A stretch of DNA of 64,000 nt from Leptofilum sp965223285 (GTDB taxonomy: Bacteria > Chloroflexota > Anaerolineae > Promineifilales > Promineifilaceae): NCBI RefSeq assembly GCF_965223285.1, contig NZ_OZ244997.1, positions 1,922,001 through 1,986,000 of the forward strand, in the 5' to 3' direction. Shown here in pieces: positions 25,443 through 34,292 of the stretch. A program made the position numbers and the translations under genes. Numbering within the stretch: the first letter of the stretch is position 1; every line of letters begins with the position of its first letter. Under the pieces are notes generated by a model, which was not told the origin of the DNA, ran no database searches, and saw nothing but the letters and a program-made list of their open reading frames with translations.

Positions 25443-26693
25443 TCAAACAACAATCGGCAGGGTAAAGACAAAGCAGCTGCCCACACCATTAGGCCCGGTT
25501 TCTACCCAGATACGGCCGCTATGCGCCTCCACCGCCAATTTACAGTAAGACAAACCTAACCCAAAGCCTCGCGGACGAATGCCGCCCGTTTCTACCTGGG
25601 CAAAGCGATCAAAAATATGGTCTCGCTCGGCAATGGCCACGCCGGGGCCTTCGTCTATGACGCTCACTTCCACCATATTGCCCTGGCGAACGGCCGTTAC
25701 TACTAGTGGCCCACCTTTAGGTGAATACTTAATCGCATTGTCCACCAAGTTGGTAATCACCCGCCGAATTTGATTGGGATCGGCCAATACGAGGGGCAAA
25801 TCTTCAGGGAAATTTTCCGTCAGCGTCATCTCCCGTTTGTCCAGCGCAAAAGCGTTTAGCTGCGCTACTTCCATCATCAAGGTGGCAATATTTGTGGGTT
25901 GACGCTCGCCCATTGGCCGCCCAGCCTCAAATTGGGCAATATCCAGCAGTGAATCTACCAAATCCTGCATTCTTAAATGGGAAAGGCGAGCAATATCCAG
26001 AAGCTCTCGATTTTCGTCCAGCACGTCTGGTGGCAAGACTAGCTCCAGCATGTTCAAGGCACTAAACAAGTTGCCAAGCGGATTTCGCAAATCATGCACG
26101 ACCAGTTCGCTAAGCTCCTGGCGACGCTGCTCCATCTGCCGTAACGCTTCATTTTCGGATTGCAACTCTTGCAGTTCAGCACTTAACTCGCGCCCGATGG
26201 CGGTGTTCACCCGCGACATCTCTTCTGCGGCGCGCAGCCGTCTGCTCAAAATTTCCATCATGTTGGTGCTGAAGTTGGGGTCAATTTGCAGCAGATCAAA
26301 GAAGTCGTTGCGATGAATCCCCAGCAGACGCACATCGTCTAAGGCCACAATGGAAGCAGAGCGGGGCTTATTATCAATGAGGGACATCTCACCCACCACT
26401 TCCCCAGGACCGCGATAGTTGACGCTGGCCGGGCGCGAAAAATCCCCCTGCACCACGGCTACGCGCCCCGACCAAATCAGGTACGCAATATCGCCATACT
26501 GCCCTTCGTATACCACGATTTCGCCAGGGCCAAAGCGATGCTCGATCATGACCTCATCTAACATATTGCGGTCGAGGGAGGATAAGAGGCCAACCACGGT
26601 AGAGCCAGCGGCCGTTTCCGAGGGATCGATTGGGGCTGGCTGGGCTTCGCGAATTATTTCAAACTGTGCTTCCGATAATTTTCCCGTTTTCAT
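25443..26693 (-). CDS. Cyclic-nucleotide-binding histidine kinase
   Basis: A cytoplasmic sensor. A cNMP-binding domain (about residues 35-155) has F-G-P-G-E-I-V-V-Y-E-G, G-E-V-V-G-E-M-S-L-I and K-P-R-S-A-S; a coiled coil follows (about 160-190). The HisKA helix is E-L-V-V-H-D-L-R-N-P (His near 199) and the HATPase domain has V-D-N-A-I-K-Y-S-P, D-E-G-P-G-V and G-L-G-L-S-Y. ATG 26693 is chosen because it overlaps the GrpB stop by four bases (ATGA). No response regulator is near. Confidence 0.9.
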   Translation of the reverse strand: MKTGKLSEAQFEIIREAQPAPIDPSETAAGSTVVGLLSSLDRNMLDEVMIEHRFGPGEIVVYEGQYGDIAYLIWSGRVAVVQGDFSRPASVNYRGPGEVVGEMSLIDNKPRSASIVALDDVRLLGIHRNDFFDLLQIDPNFSTNMMEILSRRLRAAEEMSRVNTAIGRELSAELQELQSENEALRQMEQRRQELSELVVHDLRNPLGNLFSALNMLELVLPPDVLDENRELLDIARLSHLRMQDLVDSLLDIAQFEAGRPMGERQPTNIATLMMEVAQLNAFALDKREMTLTENFPEDLPLVLADPNQIRRVITNLVDNAIKYSPKGGPLVVTAVRQGNMVEVSVIDEGPGVAIAERDHIFDRFAQVETGGIRPRGFGLGLSYCKLAVEAHSGRIWVETGPNGVGSCFVFTLPIVV

Positions 26694-27223
26694 GACGGTT
26701 CTACCTGTGCTTGACGCCATAAACGCGCCTTAAGATCAATGTTGCGGATAAATGTTGATTTGCTATCGGTGTACGCCGCGGGATCAGAATAATGTGTTTG
26801 CGCCAAATGCTCTTTGAGCTGGCTATAAACGATGGCATCCTCTGGATGGTGTCGCAAATAATCACGAAAGTTGAGATGCCGGGCAATTTCTGGATGATTT
26901 TCCTCATACACGTGAACATGATGAGTATGGTGTGCATCACTTCCTTTACGAAAGTAATGTCGCCCAGAAATACCCTTCTCTCCTTTACTAAGGTAGCCTT
27001 GCTGTGCCATTGGATCGATGAGGTGGATTACGGCTGTAATATCCTTCACCACAATCAAAATATCAATAACTGGTTTGGCATTAATGCCGGGGATGGCGGT
27101 GCTGCCAAAATGGTGAATAGCGACAAGGATGGGTTGAAAGACGGACGTTAACCGTGCCGCCTCTGTTTTGTACTGCTCAGTCCAGACTGGATCATGTGGG
27201 GTGACAATAACTTTTCTTCCCAT
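26690..27223 (-). CDS. GrpB/UPF0157-family protein
   Basis: A nucleotidyltransferase-fold protein of about 177 residues. H-F-G-S-T-A-I-P-G and K-P-V-I-D-I-L-I (about residues 36-53) are the family core, with Gly-Ser and an Asp pair of the minimal nucleotidyltransferase type. The later H-H-T-H-H-V-H-V and L-N-F-R-D-Y-L-R-H are also typical. Its biochemical role is not settled. The frame runs upstream to 27256; ATG 27223 is the start by family comparison. Translation is coupled to the kinase downstream. Confidence 0.85.
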   Translation of the reverse strand: MGRKVIVTPHDPVWTEQYKTEAARLTSVFQPILVAIHHFGSTAIPGINAKPVIDILIVVKDITAVIHLIDPMAQQGYLSKGEKGISGRHYFRKGSDAHHTHHVHVYEENHPEIARHLNFRDYLRHHPEDAIVYSQLKEHLAQTHYSDPAAYTDSKSTFIRNIDLKARLWRQAQVEPS

Positions 27224-27268
27224 TTTACAATTATTATTATGCCGCAATCCCCCCAAAAACGCATCTTG

Positions 27269-28120
27269 TTACACGAACCAATCCTGCTCAAATCCATTAT
27301 ATGGCTTGGGGGCATTGTCGTGCTCCTCAATCCCCCACGTTTTGCGCCATAGCGAGCTGGCACCATCTATGCGAACTGATTCGCCGCTGATGTAGTTAGC
27401 GCCAGGCGAGAGCAAGAACACAATGACTGCGGCCGTTTCGCTCTCCGTACCCATCCGCTTGAAAGGAATATCTTTGATCACATTTTGAATAAACTGCTTG
27501 GCCATATCCGGGTAATTGTCTAACCCGCTGGATTCGATGAGGCCGGGAGCAACAGCATTGATACGAACGCCAGAACGCGCCCACTCTACGGCCAACGTCT
27601 TGGTGAGATTCTCGATACCAGCCCGTGCTGCCGCCGAATGCACCATGCCTGGGAAGCCGCGCCAATTTTCCATCAGCATGTTCACAATCACGCCACCGTT
27701 GTCCCGCATAGCTTGGTTGTATGCTTCACGGCACATTAAAAAGGTGCCGGTGAGATTGGTTTCCACGACTGCATGAAATCCTTTTTTGCTAATAAACTCA
27801 GCGGGGCTGAGAAATTGACCACCCGCATTGTTTACCAAGCCATGAATGCGTCCCCGCGCGGCCAACACGTTGGCAAACAACGCCTGCACCTGCTCCTCCT
27901 CGCGGATGTTACAACCAAAAGTGCTGGATTCGCTGCCAAGTTGTGCGATTTCTTCGGAAACGGCCGTTAACTTCTCCATTGTCCGCCCCACCAACACCAC
28001 ATGCGCCCCCAAGCTAGCCAGCTCAATCGCTGTGGCCCGACCAATGCCGCTGCCGCCGCCCGTCACCATGATGGTTTGCTTTGCAAAAAGATCATCTCTG
28101 AAAATAGATCGGTAATTCAT
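27269..28120 (-). CDS. SDR, peroxisomal trans-2-enoyl-CoA reductase (PECR)-like
   Basis: A 283-residue SDR with V-T-G-G-G-S-G-I-G and N-N-A-G-G-Q-F-L-S-P. It lacks the usual Y-X3-K: at that place it reads V-H-S-A-A-A-R-A-G, then N-L-T-K-T-L-A. Human PECR has the same replacement and other matches, including N-L-T-G-T-F and an unusual C-terminal D-H-D-N/E-H-D-N-x-P-K. It should therefore reduce trans-2-enoyl-CoA with NADPH or a related reaction. ATG 28120 is preferred over TTG 28123. Expressed in the lipid-gene run. Confidence 0.87.
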   Translation of the reverse strand: MNYRSIFRDDLFAKQTIMVTGGGSGIGRATAIELASLGAHVVLVGRTMEKLTAVSEEIAQLGSESSTFGCNIREEEQVQALFANVLAARGRIHGLVNNAGGQFLSPAEFISKKGFHAVVETNLTGTFLMCREAYNQAMRDNGGVIVNMLMENWRGFPGMVHSAAARAGIENLTKTLAVEWARSGVRINAVAPGLIESSGLDNYPDMAKQFIQNVIKDIPFKRMGTESETAAVIVFLLSPGANYISGESVRIDGASSLWRKTWGIEEHDNAPKPYNGFEQDWFV

Positions 28121-28147
28121 CAAATTATTTTTCCCATTTTCGGATTC

Positions 28148-28537
28148 TTATTCTTTAGTTGAAGGTTCATTGGCAGACGGCCGTTTCTCCCGATTTTTGA
28201 GCCGCGACAACAGCGAAGGTGAATTGGATGATTGGTAGTTCGCGAGCAAGAGCAAGAAACTGGAGAGCACCCCCAATCCCAAAATGATATAGATGATGGT
28301 AAAGATTTTGCCAACGGCCGTTTGCGGTGAAAAATCCCCATACCCCACCGTCGTCAGCGTAATCACGCTGAAGTAAAACGAATCCAGCCAACTCCACCCC
28401 TCCACCTGATGATAAAACCAAGTACCTGTGAGCAAAATAAGCACTACCGACCAAAACAGCCCGCGAAACTCTGGCTCTTTCAAACCGTCCCGAATGCCGC
28501 GAACAAGCCGCAACAGAAAAATAAACAATGCTGGCAT
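28148..28537 (-). CDS. Two-helix potassium channel
   Basis: A compact channel protein with two membrane helices (about residues 20-40 and 75-100) around a pore loop carrying the selectivity filter T-T-V-G-Y-G-D at about residue 60. This is the KcsA/MthK-type core; there is no RCK domain, so gating is unknown. A tetramer is expected in the inner membrane. The frame is open to 28564, but ATG 28537 avoids codons formed by the CACAGAG word repeat at 28553-28612. The C-terminal ~20 residues are charged. Confidence 0.88.
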   Translation of the reverse strand: MPALFIFLLRLVRGIRDGLKEPEFRGLFWSVVLILLTGTWFYHQVEGWSWLDSFYFSVITLTTVGYGDFSPQTAVGKIFTIIYIILGLGVLSSFLLLLANYQSSNSPSLLSRLKNREKRPSANEPSTKE

Positions 28538-28552
28538 AAAAATATTATGGAT

Positions 28553-28612
28553 CACAGAGGACACAGAGAGTTAAGAGAATTTACCCTAAAACCTTTGTAT
28601 TCTCTGTGGCAA
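28553..28612. repeat. Word-repeat region (CACAGAGGACACAGAG family)
   Basis: CACAGAGGACACAGAGAG at 28553-28570 and inverted TTCTCTGTGG at 28599-28608. A related stretch without a good hairpin is at 11110-11140 (CCTCTGTGTTCTCTG). Confidence 0.5.
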
Positions 28613-28613
28613 G

Positions 28614-29660
28614 TTAACCCTCCATGACTTCAACGGCCGCTTTGGCCATCAACGGAATCATAGGGCCAAAAGCGGCAAATCGCTTGTCCTGGGTTTGCCC
28701 GCGTACAAACCGAATGTAAATCTGAGCGATGATCACCACCAGCCGAAACAACCCCAGCGTGTGGTAAAAATTGATGTTATGGACGGAACGGCCGCTCTTC
28801 ATAGCATACCGTTCTACCAATTCCTGTCGGGTTAAAAAGCCCAAATCGCCAGTCGGCATCATCGCCATCTGCTGAAAGTAAGGCGCATCTGTCGGCTCCG
28901 TCCAGTAACAGAGCAGTGCTCCTAAGTCAGACAGCGGATCGCCTAGCGTACTCATATCCCAATCAAATATCGCCGCCACCTGCCCCGGATCGTCCGCCGC
29001 CAGCATCACGTTATCCAGCTTGTAATCGTTGTGCACCAGCGAGAATTGTGTTGAACCGGGCAAATTGGCCGTTAGCCACTGGTAAACCGCCTCCATTTCT
29101 GGTAAGTCACCTTCCTTGGCAGCGTGCCACCGCTTGTGCCAGCCTTCCACCTGCCGCTCAATGAATCCTTCTGGCTTGCCCAAGTTGGTCAGACCCAACG
29201 CCGCGTAATCCACAGCATGGAGTTTAGCCAGCGCATCTACCAACGCTTGGCTCATGCGGCGCGGCGCGTCCGGCAAGTTGGCAAACTGGGGTGGCAGTTG
29301 GCGGCGCACCACTACCCCTTTGCGCCGCTCCATCACAAAAAAGTTAGCTCCAATGAGCGCAGGATTATCGCAATACAAAAAGGCGCGCGGCGCGTAGGGC
29401 AACGCGTGGTGCAGCACAGAAAGTACTTTGTATTCTCGTGCCATGTCATGAGCCGATTTAGCCACTGGCCCCAGCGGCGGGCGGCGCAAAACGTACTCAT
29501 GGCTGCCGAAATCGAGCAGGTAGGTCAGATTGGCAGCCCCGCCACCAAACTGCCGCACATTTAGCCGATCTTCACTACCCGGCAGCTTGCCTCGCAGGTA
29601 CGCTGCCAGCCGGGCTTCGTCAAACCGCTCATCTGGCCGCACATCAATCGTGTCACTCAT
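28614..29660 (-). CDS. APH-type acyl kinase (ACAD10/11 N-domain, LvaA-like)
   Basis: A kinase of the aminoglycoside phosphotransferase fold, 348 residues. V-H-N-D-Y-K-L-D-N-V (about residue 205) is the catalytic loop with Asp and Asn, and I-F-D-W-D-M-S-T-L-G-D-P (about 227) is the Mg loop. The same domain is fused to an acyl-CoA dehydrogenase in human ACAD10 and ACAD11, and is separate as LvaA in Pseudomonas levulinate catabolism, where it phosphorylates a 4-hydroxyacyl-CoA. An ACAD of exactly the ACAD11 type is immediately upstream (29881-31071), so the two genes are probably the split form of that system. Confidence 0.88.
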   Translation of the reverse strand: MSDTIDVRPDERFDEARLAAYLRGKLPGSEDRLNVRQFGGGAANLTYLLDFGSHEYVLRRPPLGPVAKSAHDMAREYKVLSVLHHALPYAPRAFLYCDNPALIGANFFVMERRKGVVVRRQLPPQFANLPDAPRRMSQALVDALAKLHAVDYAALGLTNLGKPEGFIERQVEGWHKRWHAAKEGDLPEMEAVYQWLTANLPGSTQFSLVHNDYKLDNVMLAADDPGQVAAIFDWDMSTLGDPLSDLGALLCYWTEPTDAPYFQQMAMMPTGDLGFLTRQELVERYAMKSGRSVHNINFYHTLGLFRLVVIIAQIYIRFVRGQTQDKRFAAFGPMIPLMAKAAVEVMEG

Positions 29661-29856
29661 TCTTCAACTATTCCCATATCACAATTTGCCTGATCCAAAA
29701 ACGGCCGTTGCGCCAAATACAGCACATAAAACCAAGTTTCATACAACAAAGATGGCAATTTTGACCGCCAAGTTCTGTACTGTATGGTTGGCGTCGGCGA
29801 AGCTGAAATCCATTTTCTAACACCCGAAAAGCGCATTATTTAGACGATTTGCATTT

Positions 29857-29883
29857 TAGAGACGTTGCAATGCAACATCTCTA
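29857..29883. repeat. Intergenic palindrome (TAGAGACGTTGCA family), copy 1
   Basis: TAGAGACGTTGCA (29857-29869) and TGCAACATCTCTA (29871-29883) pair with one mismatch around a single A. The final CTA is the reverse complement of the ACAD stop codon TAG. Confidence 0.75.
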
Positions 29884-31071
29884 CGACGTGTATTGAGCAA
29901 AAATACGCCGCGCCACCGACCATTTGTGTACTTCGTCCGGCCCGTCGTAGATACGAGCGGCACGCTCATGGCGGAACCAGTAGGCGATGGGTGTGTCATC
30001 GGTCATGCCCAGGCCGCCATGGACCTGCAAGGCGCGGTCCAGCACCGTTTGCAGCAACCCAGCTACGTGAAACTTGATGAGCGAGATGTCGTCGCGGGCG
30101 GCATACTGTCCTTCTTCGTCAATCTTCTTAGCTGTCGCCAGCACCAGCAGGCGAGCAGCGTTGATCTCGGCGCGGCTTTCGGCCACCCAATTCTGGATGG
30201 TTTGTTGGCCTGCTAACGGCCGTCCCGGAGCCACCTCTCGCTGCAAAGCATACGTACACATCATCTCAAAGGCTCGTTCACAAATGCCCAACCAGCGCAT
30301 ACAGTGGTGAATGCGGCCTGGCCCCAGCCGCTCCTGAGCGATGGCGAAGCCTTCTCCCTCTTTGCCCAGCAAATTCGTTAGCGGCACGCGCACTTCATCG
30401 TAGCGTACTTCGCCGTGGCTGGCCCAGCCGTCGCCCGGCTCGCCCATCACGGAGATGTTGCGCACCAGCGAATAGCCCGGCGCATCCAGCGGTACGATGA
30501 TTTGGCTGGCACGGGCATGGCGGCTGGCCTCCGGGTCGGTAATGGCCATGACCACAGCAAACGCTGCCCCATCAGCCGAGCTGGTAAACCATTTGTGACC
30601 GTCAATGATGTAGCTATCACCTTCGCGAACGGCCGTTGTGCTCATCATCGTCGGGTTAGAACCGGCATGTTCCGGTTCCGTCATCGAAAAGCAGCTACGA
30701 CTCTCACCCCGCAGCAGCGGCATCAAGTACGTTTCTTTTTGCTTCGGCGTGCCGTGGTCGATGAGAATCTCCATGTTGCCTGCGTCTGGAGCCTGGCAGT
30801 TGAAGACGTAATGCCCAATAGGTGTTTGGCCTAACTCCTGGCTCATCAGCCCATGTTCAAAAAGCGTCAGCCCCAAACCGCCATATTCCTGAGGCACCTG
30901 CGGTAGCCAAAGACCCAAATCCTGCACCATTTGCCGCTTTTGCTGCAAAGTTGGCTCCAGCGCGTTAAACCCATCTGCCAAATAGGCTGGCTCCAGAGGA
31001 ATCAACTCCTCGCGCACAAATTCGCGCGTCGAAGCCAAAATCTTCTTAAGTTCAGGGGAGATGTCGAACAT
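29881..31071 (-). CDS. Acyl-CoA dehydrogenase, ACAD10/11 (LvaC) type
   Basis: A 396-residue ACAD. F-S-M-T-E-P-E-H-A-G-S-N (about 133) and Q-V-H-G-G-L-G-M-T (about 355) are the flavin/substrate signatures. The C-terminal I-Y-D-G-P-D-E-V-H-K replaces I-Y-E-G-T, as in ACAD10 and ACAD11, whose reaction is elimination of phosphate from a 4-phosphoacyl-CoA rather than ordinary dehydrogenation. The start is ATG 31071; the longer frame to 31143 runs through a palindrome and the neighbouring gene. The kinase partner follows at 29660. Its stop codon lies inside the palindrome 29857-29883. Confidence 0.92.
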   Translation of the reverse strand: MFDISPELKKILASTREFVREELIPLEPAYLADGFNALEPTLQQKRQMVQDLGLWLPQVPQEYGGLGLTLFEHGLMSQELGQTPIGHYVFNCQAPDAGNMEILIDHGTPKQKETYLMPLLRGESRSCFSMTEPEHAGSNPTMMSTTAVREGDSYIIDGHKWFTSSADGAAFAVVMAITDPEASRHARASQIIVPLDAPGYSLVRNISVMGEPGDGWASHGEVRYDEVRVPLTNLLGKEGEGFAIAQERLGPGRIHHCMRWLGICERAFEMMCTYALQREVAPGRPLAGQQTIQNWVAESRAEINAARLLVLATAKKIDEEGQYAARDDISLIKFHVAGLLQTVLDRALQVHGGLGMTDDTPIAYWFRHERAARIYDGPDEVHKWSVARRIFAQYTS

Positions 31072-31083
31072 TGTGCCATCCTC

Positions 31084-31112
31084 GTAGAGTCGTTGCAATG
31101 CAACGACTCTAC
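31084..31112. repeat. Perfect palindrome (GTAGAGTCGTTGCA family), copy 2
   Basis: GTAGAGTCGTTGCA (31084-31097), one central A, and the exact complement to 31112. Its CTA at 31109-31111 is the reverse complement of the upstream SDR stop TAG. It sits 13 bases upstream of the ACAD start. Confidence 0.85.
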
Positions 31113-31888
31113 AGTGCGTTGCCAATAAATTGCCCGCCATCAATCAGCATCGTTGCGCCCGTGGTGAAGCTGGAAGCATCTGAAGCCAGGTAGAGTGCCA
31201 TGCCGGTTAGCTCTTCTGGCTCGGCCATGCGACCCTGTGGAATTTGCTTCATCACCATTTCGTTGAGCTGGGGGTTGCTCCAAATAGCGGCACTAAATTT
31301 GGTTTTGATGAAGCCAGGGGCAATGGCATTGACCTGAATGTTGTTGGCCGCCAATTCTGCCGCCAGCACTTCTGTTAGCATGAGAACGGCCGCTTTGCTC
31401 ACGCAATACACCCCCATGCCCGGCTGCGGGGCTAATCCCGCTATTGAGGCAATGTTGATGATTTTGCCACCGCCGCGCGCCTTCATGCTGGGAACACACC
31501 CTTTGGCCACGCGAAAATAGCCCTTCACATTCACGTCCAAGATTTTGTCCCAATGGCCTTCTTCAGCAGTTAAAACGGGACCAAAATGGGGGTTGGTGGC
31601 GGCATTGTTTACCACAATGTCAATGCCACCAAACGCTTCGGTTGCCTTAGCCACCAGTTCGTTCACCGCCGCATCATCCCCCGTATGGGCAGCAATAGGC
31701 AGCGCTTCACCGCCGTTGCCACGAATAATTTCAGCTACTTCGTCCAGCGCAGCTTGCTTACGGCTGGCCAGCACCACCTTCGCCCCGGCAGCGGCATACG
31801 CCTCGGCAATAGCCTGGCCGATGCCGCGTGAGGCACCAGTGATCAGCGCTACTTTTCCGGTAAGATCAAAATCTGGCTGCTTGCTCAT
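31109..31888 (-). CDS. Short-chain dehydrogenase/reductase (FabG-like)
   Basis: A classical 259-residue SDR: I-T-G-A-S-R-G-I-G (about 15), V-N-N-A-A-T-N-P (about 88), catalytic Ser in I-A-S-I-A-G, and Y-C-V-S-K (about 160), with P-G-F-I-K-T after it. Likely oxidises or reduces a hydroxyacyl-CoA in the same route as the ACAD and kinase genes downstream. ATG 31888 is favoured by AGAGGAA; the frame to 31927 lacks a good site. The stop TAG is supplied by the palindrome 31084-31112, so the last residues may differ from those of relatives. Confidence 0.9.
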   Translation of the reverse strand: MSKQPDFDLTGKVALITGASRGIGQAIAEAYAAAGAKVVLASRKQAALDEVAEIIRGNGGEALPIAAHTGDDAAVNELVAKATEAFGGIDIVVNNAATNPHFGPVLTAEEGHWDKILDVNVKGYFRVAKGCVPSMKARGGGKIINIASIAGLAPQPGMGVYCVSKAAVLMLTEVLAAELAANNIQVNAIAPGFIKTKFSAAIWSNPQLNEMVMKQIPQGRMAEPEELTGMALYLASDASSFTTGATMLIDGGQFIGNAL

Positions 31889-32040
31889 GTGGTTCCTCTT
31901 TTGTGGATAGGTTTTGAAGACTGTCAAACTATAATCGGCGGAGCGGGTTTAGGCAAAAGGAGGCCGTCCGTAGGCCACGCGCCCAGCCGGTCTATGCCGC
32001 AATTCGTTAAAATTGTGACGGAAATGGAGGAAAAGACGCG

Positions 32041-34254
32041 ATGATTCTCAAAAAATGGCGGCAAACGGCCGCTTTCCTACTCATCTTTTTGTCATTAACC
32101 GTCTCTGGGACGGCTGCCTGTGCGCCTATTGAGTCGCAAGCCACTGTAGAAGCTGATGCTCCTGGCCCGACGGCATCGGCAACGGCCGTATCTAACCCCA
32201 CAAGCTCGGTAACGGCCGTTTCCCCTACAGCCATCCCCATCGCCACCATCGATCGCCAATCATTTGCCCCCGAACTCGACGCGCCCACGCCCACCCCTGA
32301 GCCGCGCACATTCAACTACCCCACAGCCACCCCCACGCCCACGCCGCCCGTGTTCCCCACCTTGCCCAGCGAAAACAGCGTCACGTTTACTCTGGCTGAT
32401 CACTTTGGCGGTGTGCCAACAGCCGTTCTCGTGGAGAACAACATCGCTTACCTGGGCGTTGGCCCCCGGCTGGCGCTGGTAGACATAAGCAACCCCGCTG
32501 CGCCCCAATTCATCGGCCAAAGCCCCATTTTGGGTAATTCCCTACGTGACATCGCCAAAGACGGGGCGTTCATTTACGGAGCCGCCGGACGCGCTGGCTT
32601 GGTCGTCCTAGACGTATCTGACCCGGCCAAGATTGAAATTGTTAACGCAGGGCCAAATTATTCAGAAGCAAACCCACTCGATGCCCAACAAGTCGCCCTG
32701 AGCGGCGGGCGCGTTTTTGTAAGAAACTATGCACCTAGCGCGAACGACCTGATCTGGTTTGAGTTACCAACGGCCTCAGAGCCACAATTTAGTGGTTCAT
32801 TGCCCTTAGGCCAAAGCGAAGGCTTTGGCGTGGCGGGCGATTTGCTCTTTTTGCCCGCCGGGTCGGGCATTCGCGTGGCACCCGCACAAAATCCTGACGA
32901 AACCATCAGCCGCATTGACGCCCCAGGTGCCATTCATCGCATCAGGACGGCCGTTCAGCACAACACCCTCTACCTTTCTTACATCACGCAAAATTCTCAT
33001 CTGGTCATTTTCGATCTGACTAACCCGGCCGAGCCGCAATTTGTCTCTGAAACGCCGTTTGCCGAATTCCCCCCACCCGGCGAAACGGCCGTGACTGACC
33101 ACGCCCTGATCACCAGCTTCACCTTTGGCGAATTTGGCTACTGCACCACTACCCTAACCATTTTTGACATTCGCCAGCCAGATGCGCCCCAACAGGTCGG
33201 GGATACGGTTGACCCTAACAACTGTATGGGGGCGATGACAGGCAGCGGTGACTTTTTGTACGTTGCGGGCCGCAGCGGCCTGCGCATTTTCGACACCCGC
33301 GATCCGGCCAATTTGCAACTGGTGGGCAGCTACACCAACCCGCTCGGCGTGCAAATTGTGGATGATTTTTTACCGGGGCAGCCCGTCAGCTATTTTCTGT
33401 CTAGTGAAGGGCGCGGCTCTAAAATTACGGCCGTTGACCTCAGCCAAGCCACCCCTACACGCCTGGGCAAACTGACTTTAGCACCAGAAGACCCAGTTTT
33501 CAATCTGCTAACCGACACGCCTCACCTCATCGCCCCCATCTGGAACCGCGGATTGGCTATTTTTGACACGGCCTCTCCCCAGGCAATCCAGCCAATCTAC
33601 ACCGCGCCAGCCGATGGTCAATCTCAGGGAAACTATTGGGCAACGGCCGTTGTTGATAACGTCGTCTACATGCCGGTGCAAGACAGATACGAATTTGTTG
33701 GCGAGCTAGGCGCGTTTGACTTGCAAGACCCCACCAATCCGCAACTGGCAGGTACTGTATTTACCGGTCTTAATAGCTTTTCAACACTGCTGCATGAAGG
33801 CAATACGCTTTACCTGCTGGGTGCCAGTGAGCCACGAGAGCTGGTCATCATCAACATCAGCTCACCGCTGGCACCCCAACTGGTTAGTAGGTTAACATTG
33901 CTACAAAAGGCCAGGCAGATCGCAGTAGTAAACGATATGGTGTACGCCGCCTGCGAAGGTACGGAATGCAATTCGCTAACAGTTATTGATGTGACGGATA
34001 AGGAACGGCCGTTCATAGCCAGCCAGTGGGAATTGCCCTATGGGGTAGGAACGGCCGTTACGGAAGAAAATCGCATTTACTATTTGTCCGGCAACAACAC
34101 CCTCTGGGGACTGGATGTGAGCGATCCCGTCAACCCCAAAATGGTTGGCACACTCTCATTGCCTGGATGGTACAGCAATATTGAATTAGAAGGCAGCACT
34201 CTGTACGTATCAGCAGGCTTTGCCGGTCTCATGATCGTGAACATAGTCCCGTAA
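32041..34254 (+). CDS. LVIVD-repeat beta-propeller lipoprotein
   Basis: A 737-residue exported protein. Residues 1-27 are a signal with a lipobox-like G-T-A-A-C, then a long Thr/Pro-rich stalk (to about 110) with P-T-P-T-P. The rest is made of about twelve LVIVD-type blades of ~45 residues, each with a core of the form L-x-(I/V)-(F/V)-D-(I/V)-(S/T)-(D/N)-P and a following P-x-(L/F)-V-G strand, building one or two beta-propellers. Surface attachment and binding are likely; no catalytic motif is visible. GGAGG lies 11 bases upstream of ATG 32041. Confidence 0.88.
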   Translation: MILKKWRQTAAFLLIFLSLTVSGTAACAPIESQATVEADAPGPTASATAVSNPTSSVTAVSPTAIPIATIDRQSFAPELDAPTPTPEPRTFNYPTATPTPTPPVFPTLPSENSVTFTLADHFGGVPTAVLVENNIAYLGVGPRLALVDISNPAAPQFIGQSPILGNSLRDIAKDGAFIYGAAGRAGLVVLDVSDPAKIEIVNAGPNYSEANPLDAQQVALSGGRVFVRNYAPSANDLIWFELPTASEPQFSGSLPLGQSEGFGVAGDLLFLPAGSGIRVAPAQNPDETISRIDAPGAIHRIRTAVQHNTLYLSYITQNSHLVIFDLTNPAEPQFVSETPFAEFPPPGETAVTDHALITSFTFGEFGYCTTTLTIFDIRQPDAPQQVGDTVDPNNCMGAMTGSGDFLYVAGRSGLRIFDTRDPANLQLVGSYTNPLGVQIVDDFLPGQPVSYFLSSEGRGSKITAVDLSQATPTRLGKLTLAPEDPVFNLLTDTPHLIAPIWNRGLAIFDTASPQAIQPIYTAPADGQSQGNYWATAVVDNVVYMPVQDRYEFVGELGAFDLQDPTNPQLAGTVFTGLNSFSTLLHEGNTLYLLGASEPRELVIINISSPLAPQLVSRLTLLQKARQIAVVNDMVYAACEGTECNSLTVIDVTDKERPFIASQWELPYGVGTAVTEENRIYYLSGNNTLWGLDVSDPVNPKMVGTLSLPGWYSNIELEGSTLYVSAGFAGLMIVNIVP

Positions 34255-34292
34255 AAATGGGCTTTATTTGCAAGGCTTAAGCTCTAGCGGGG

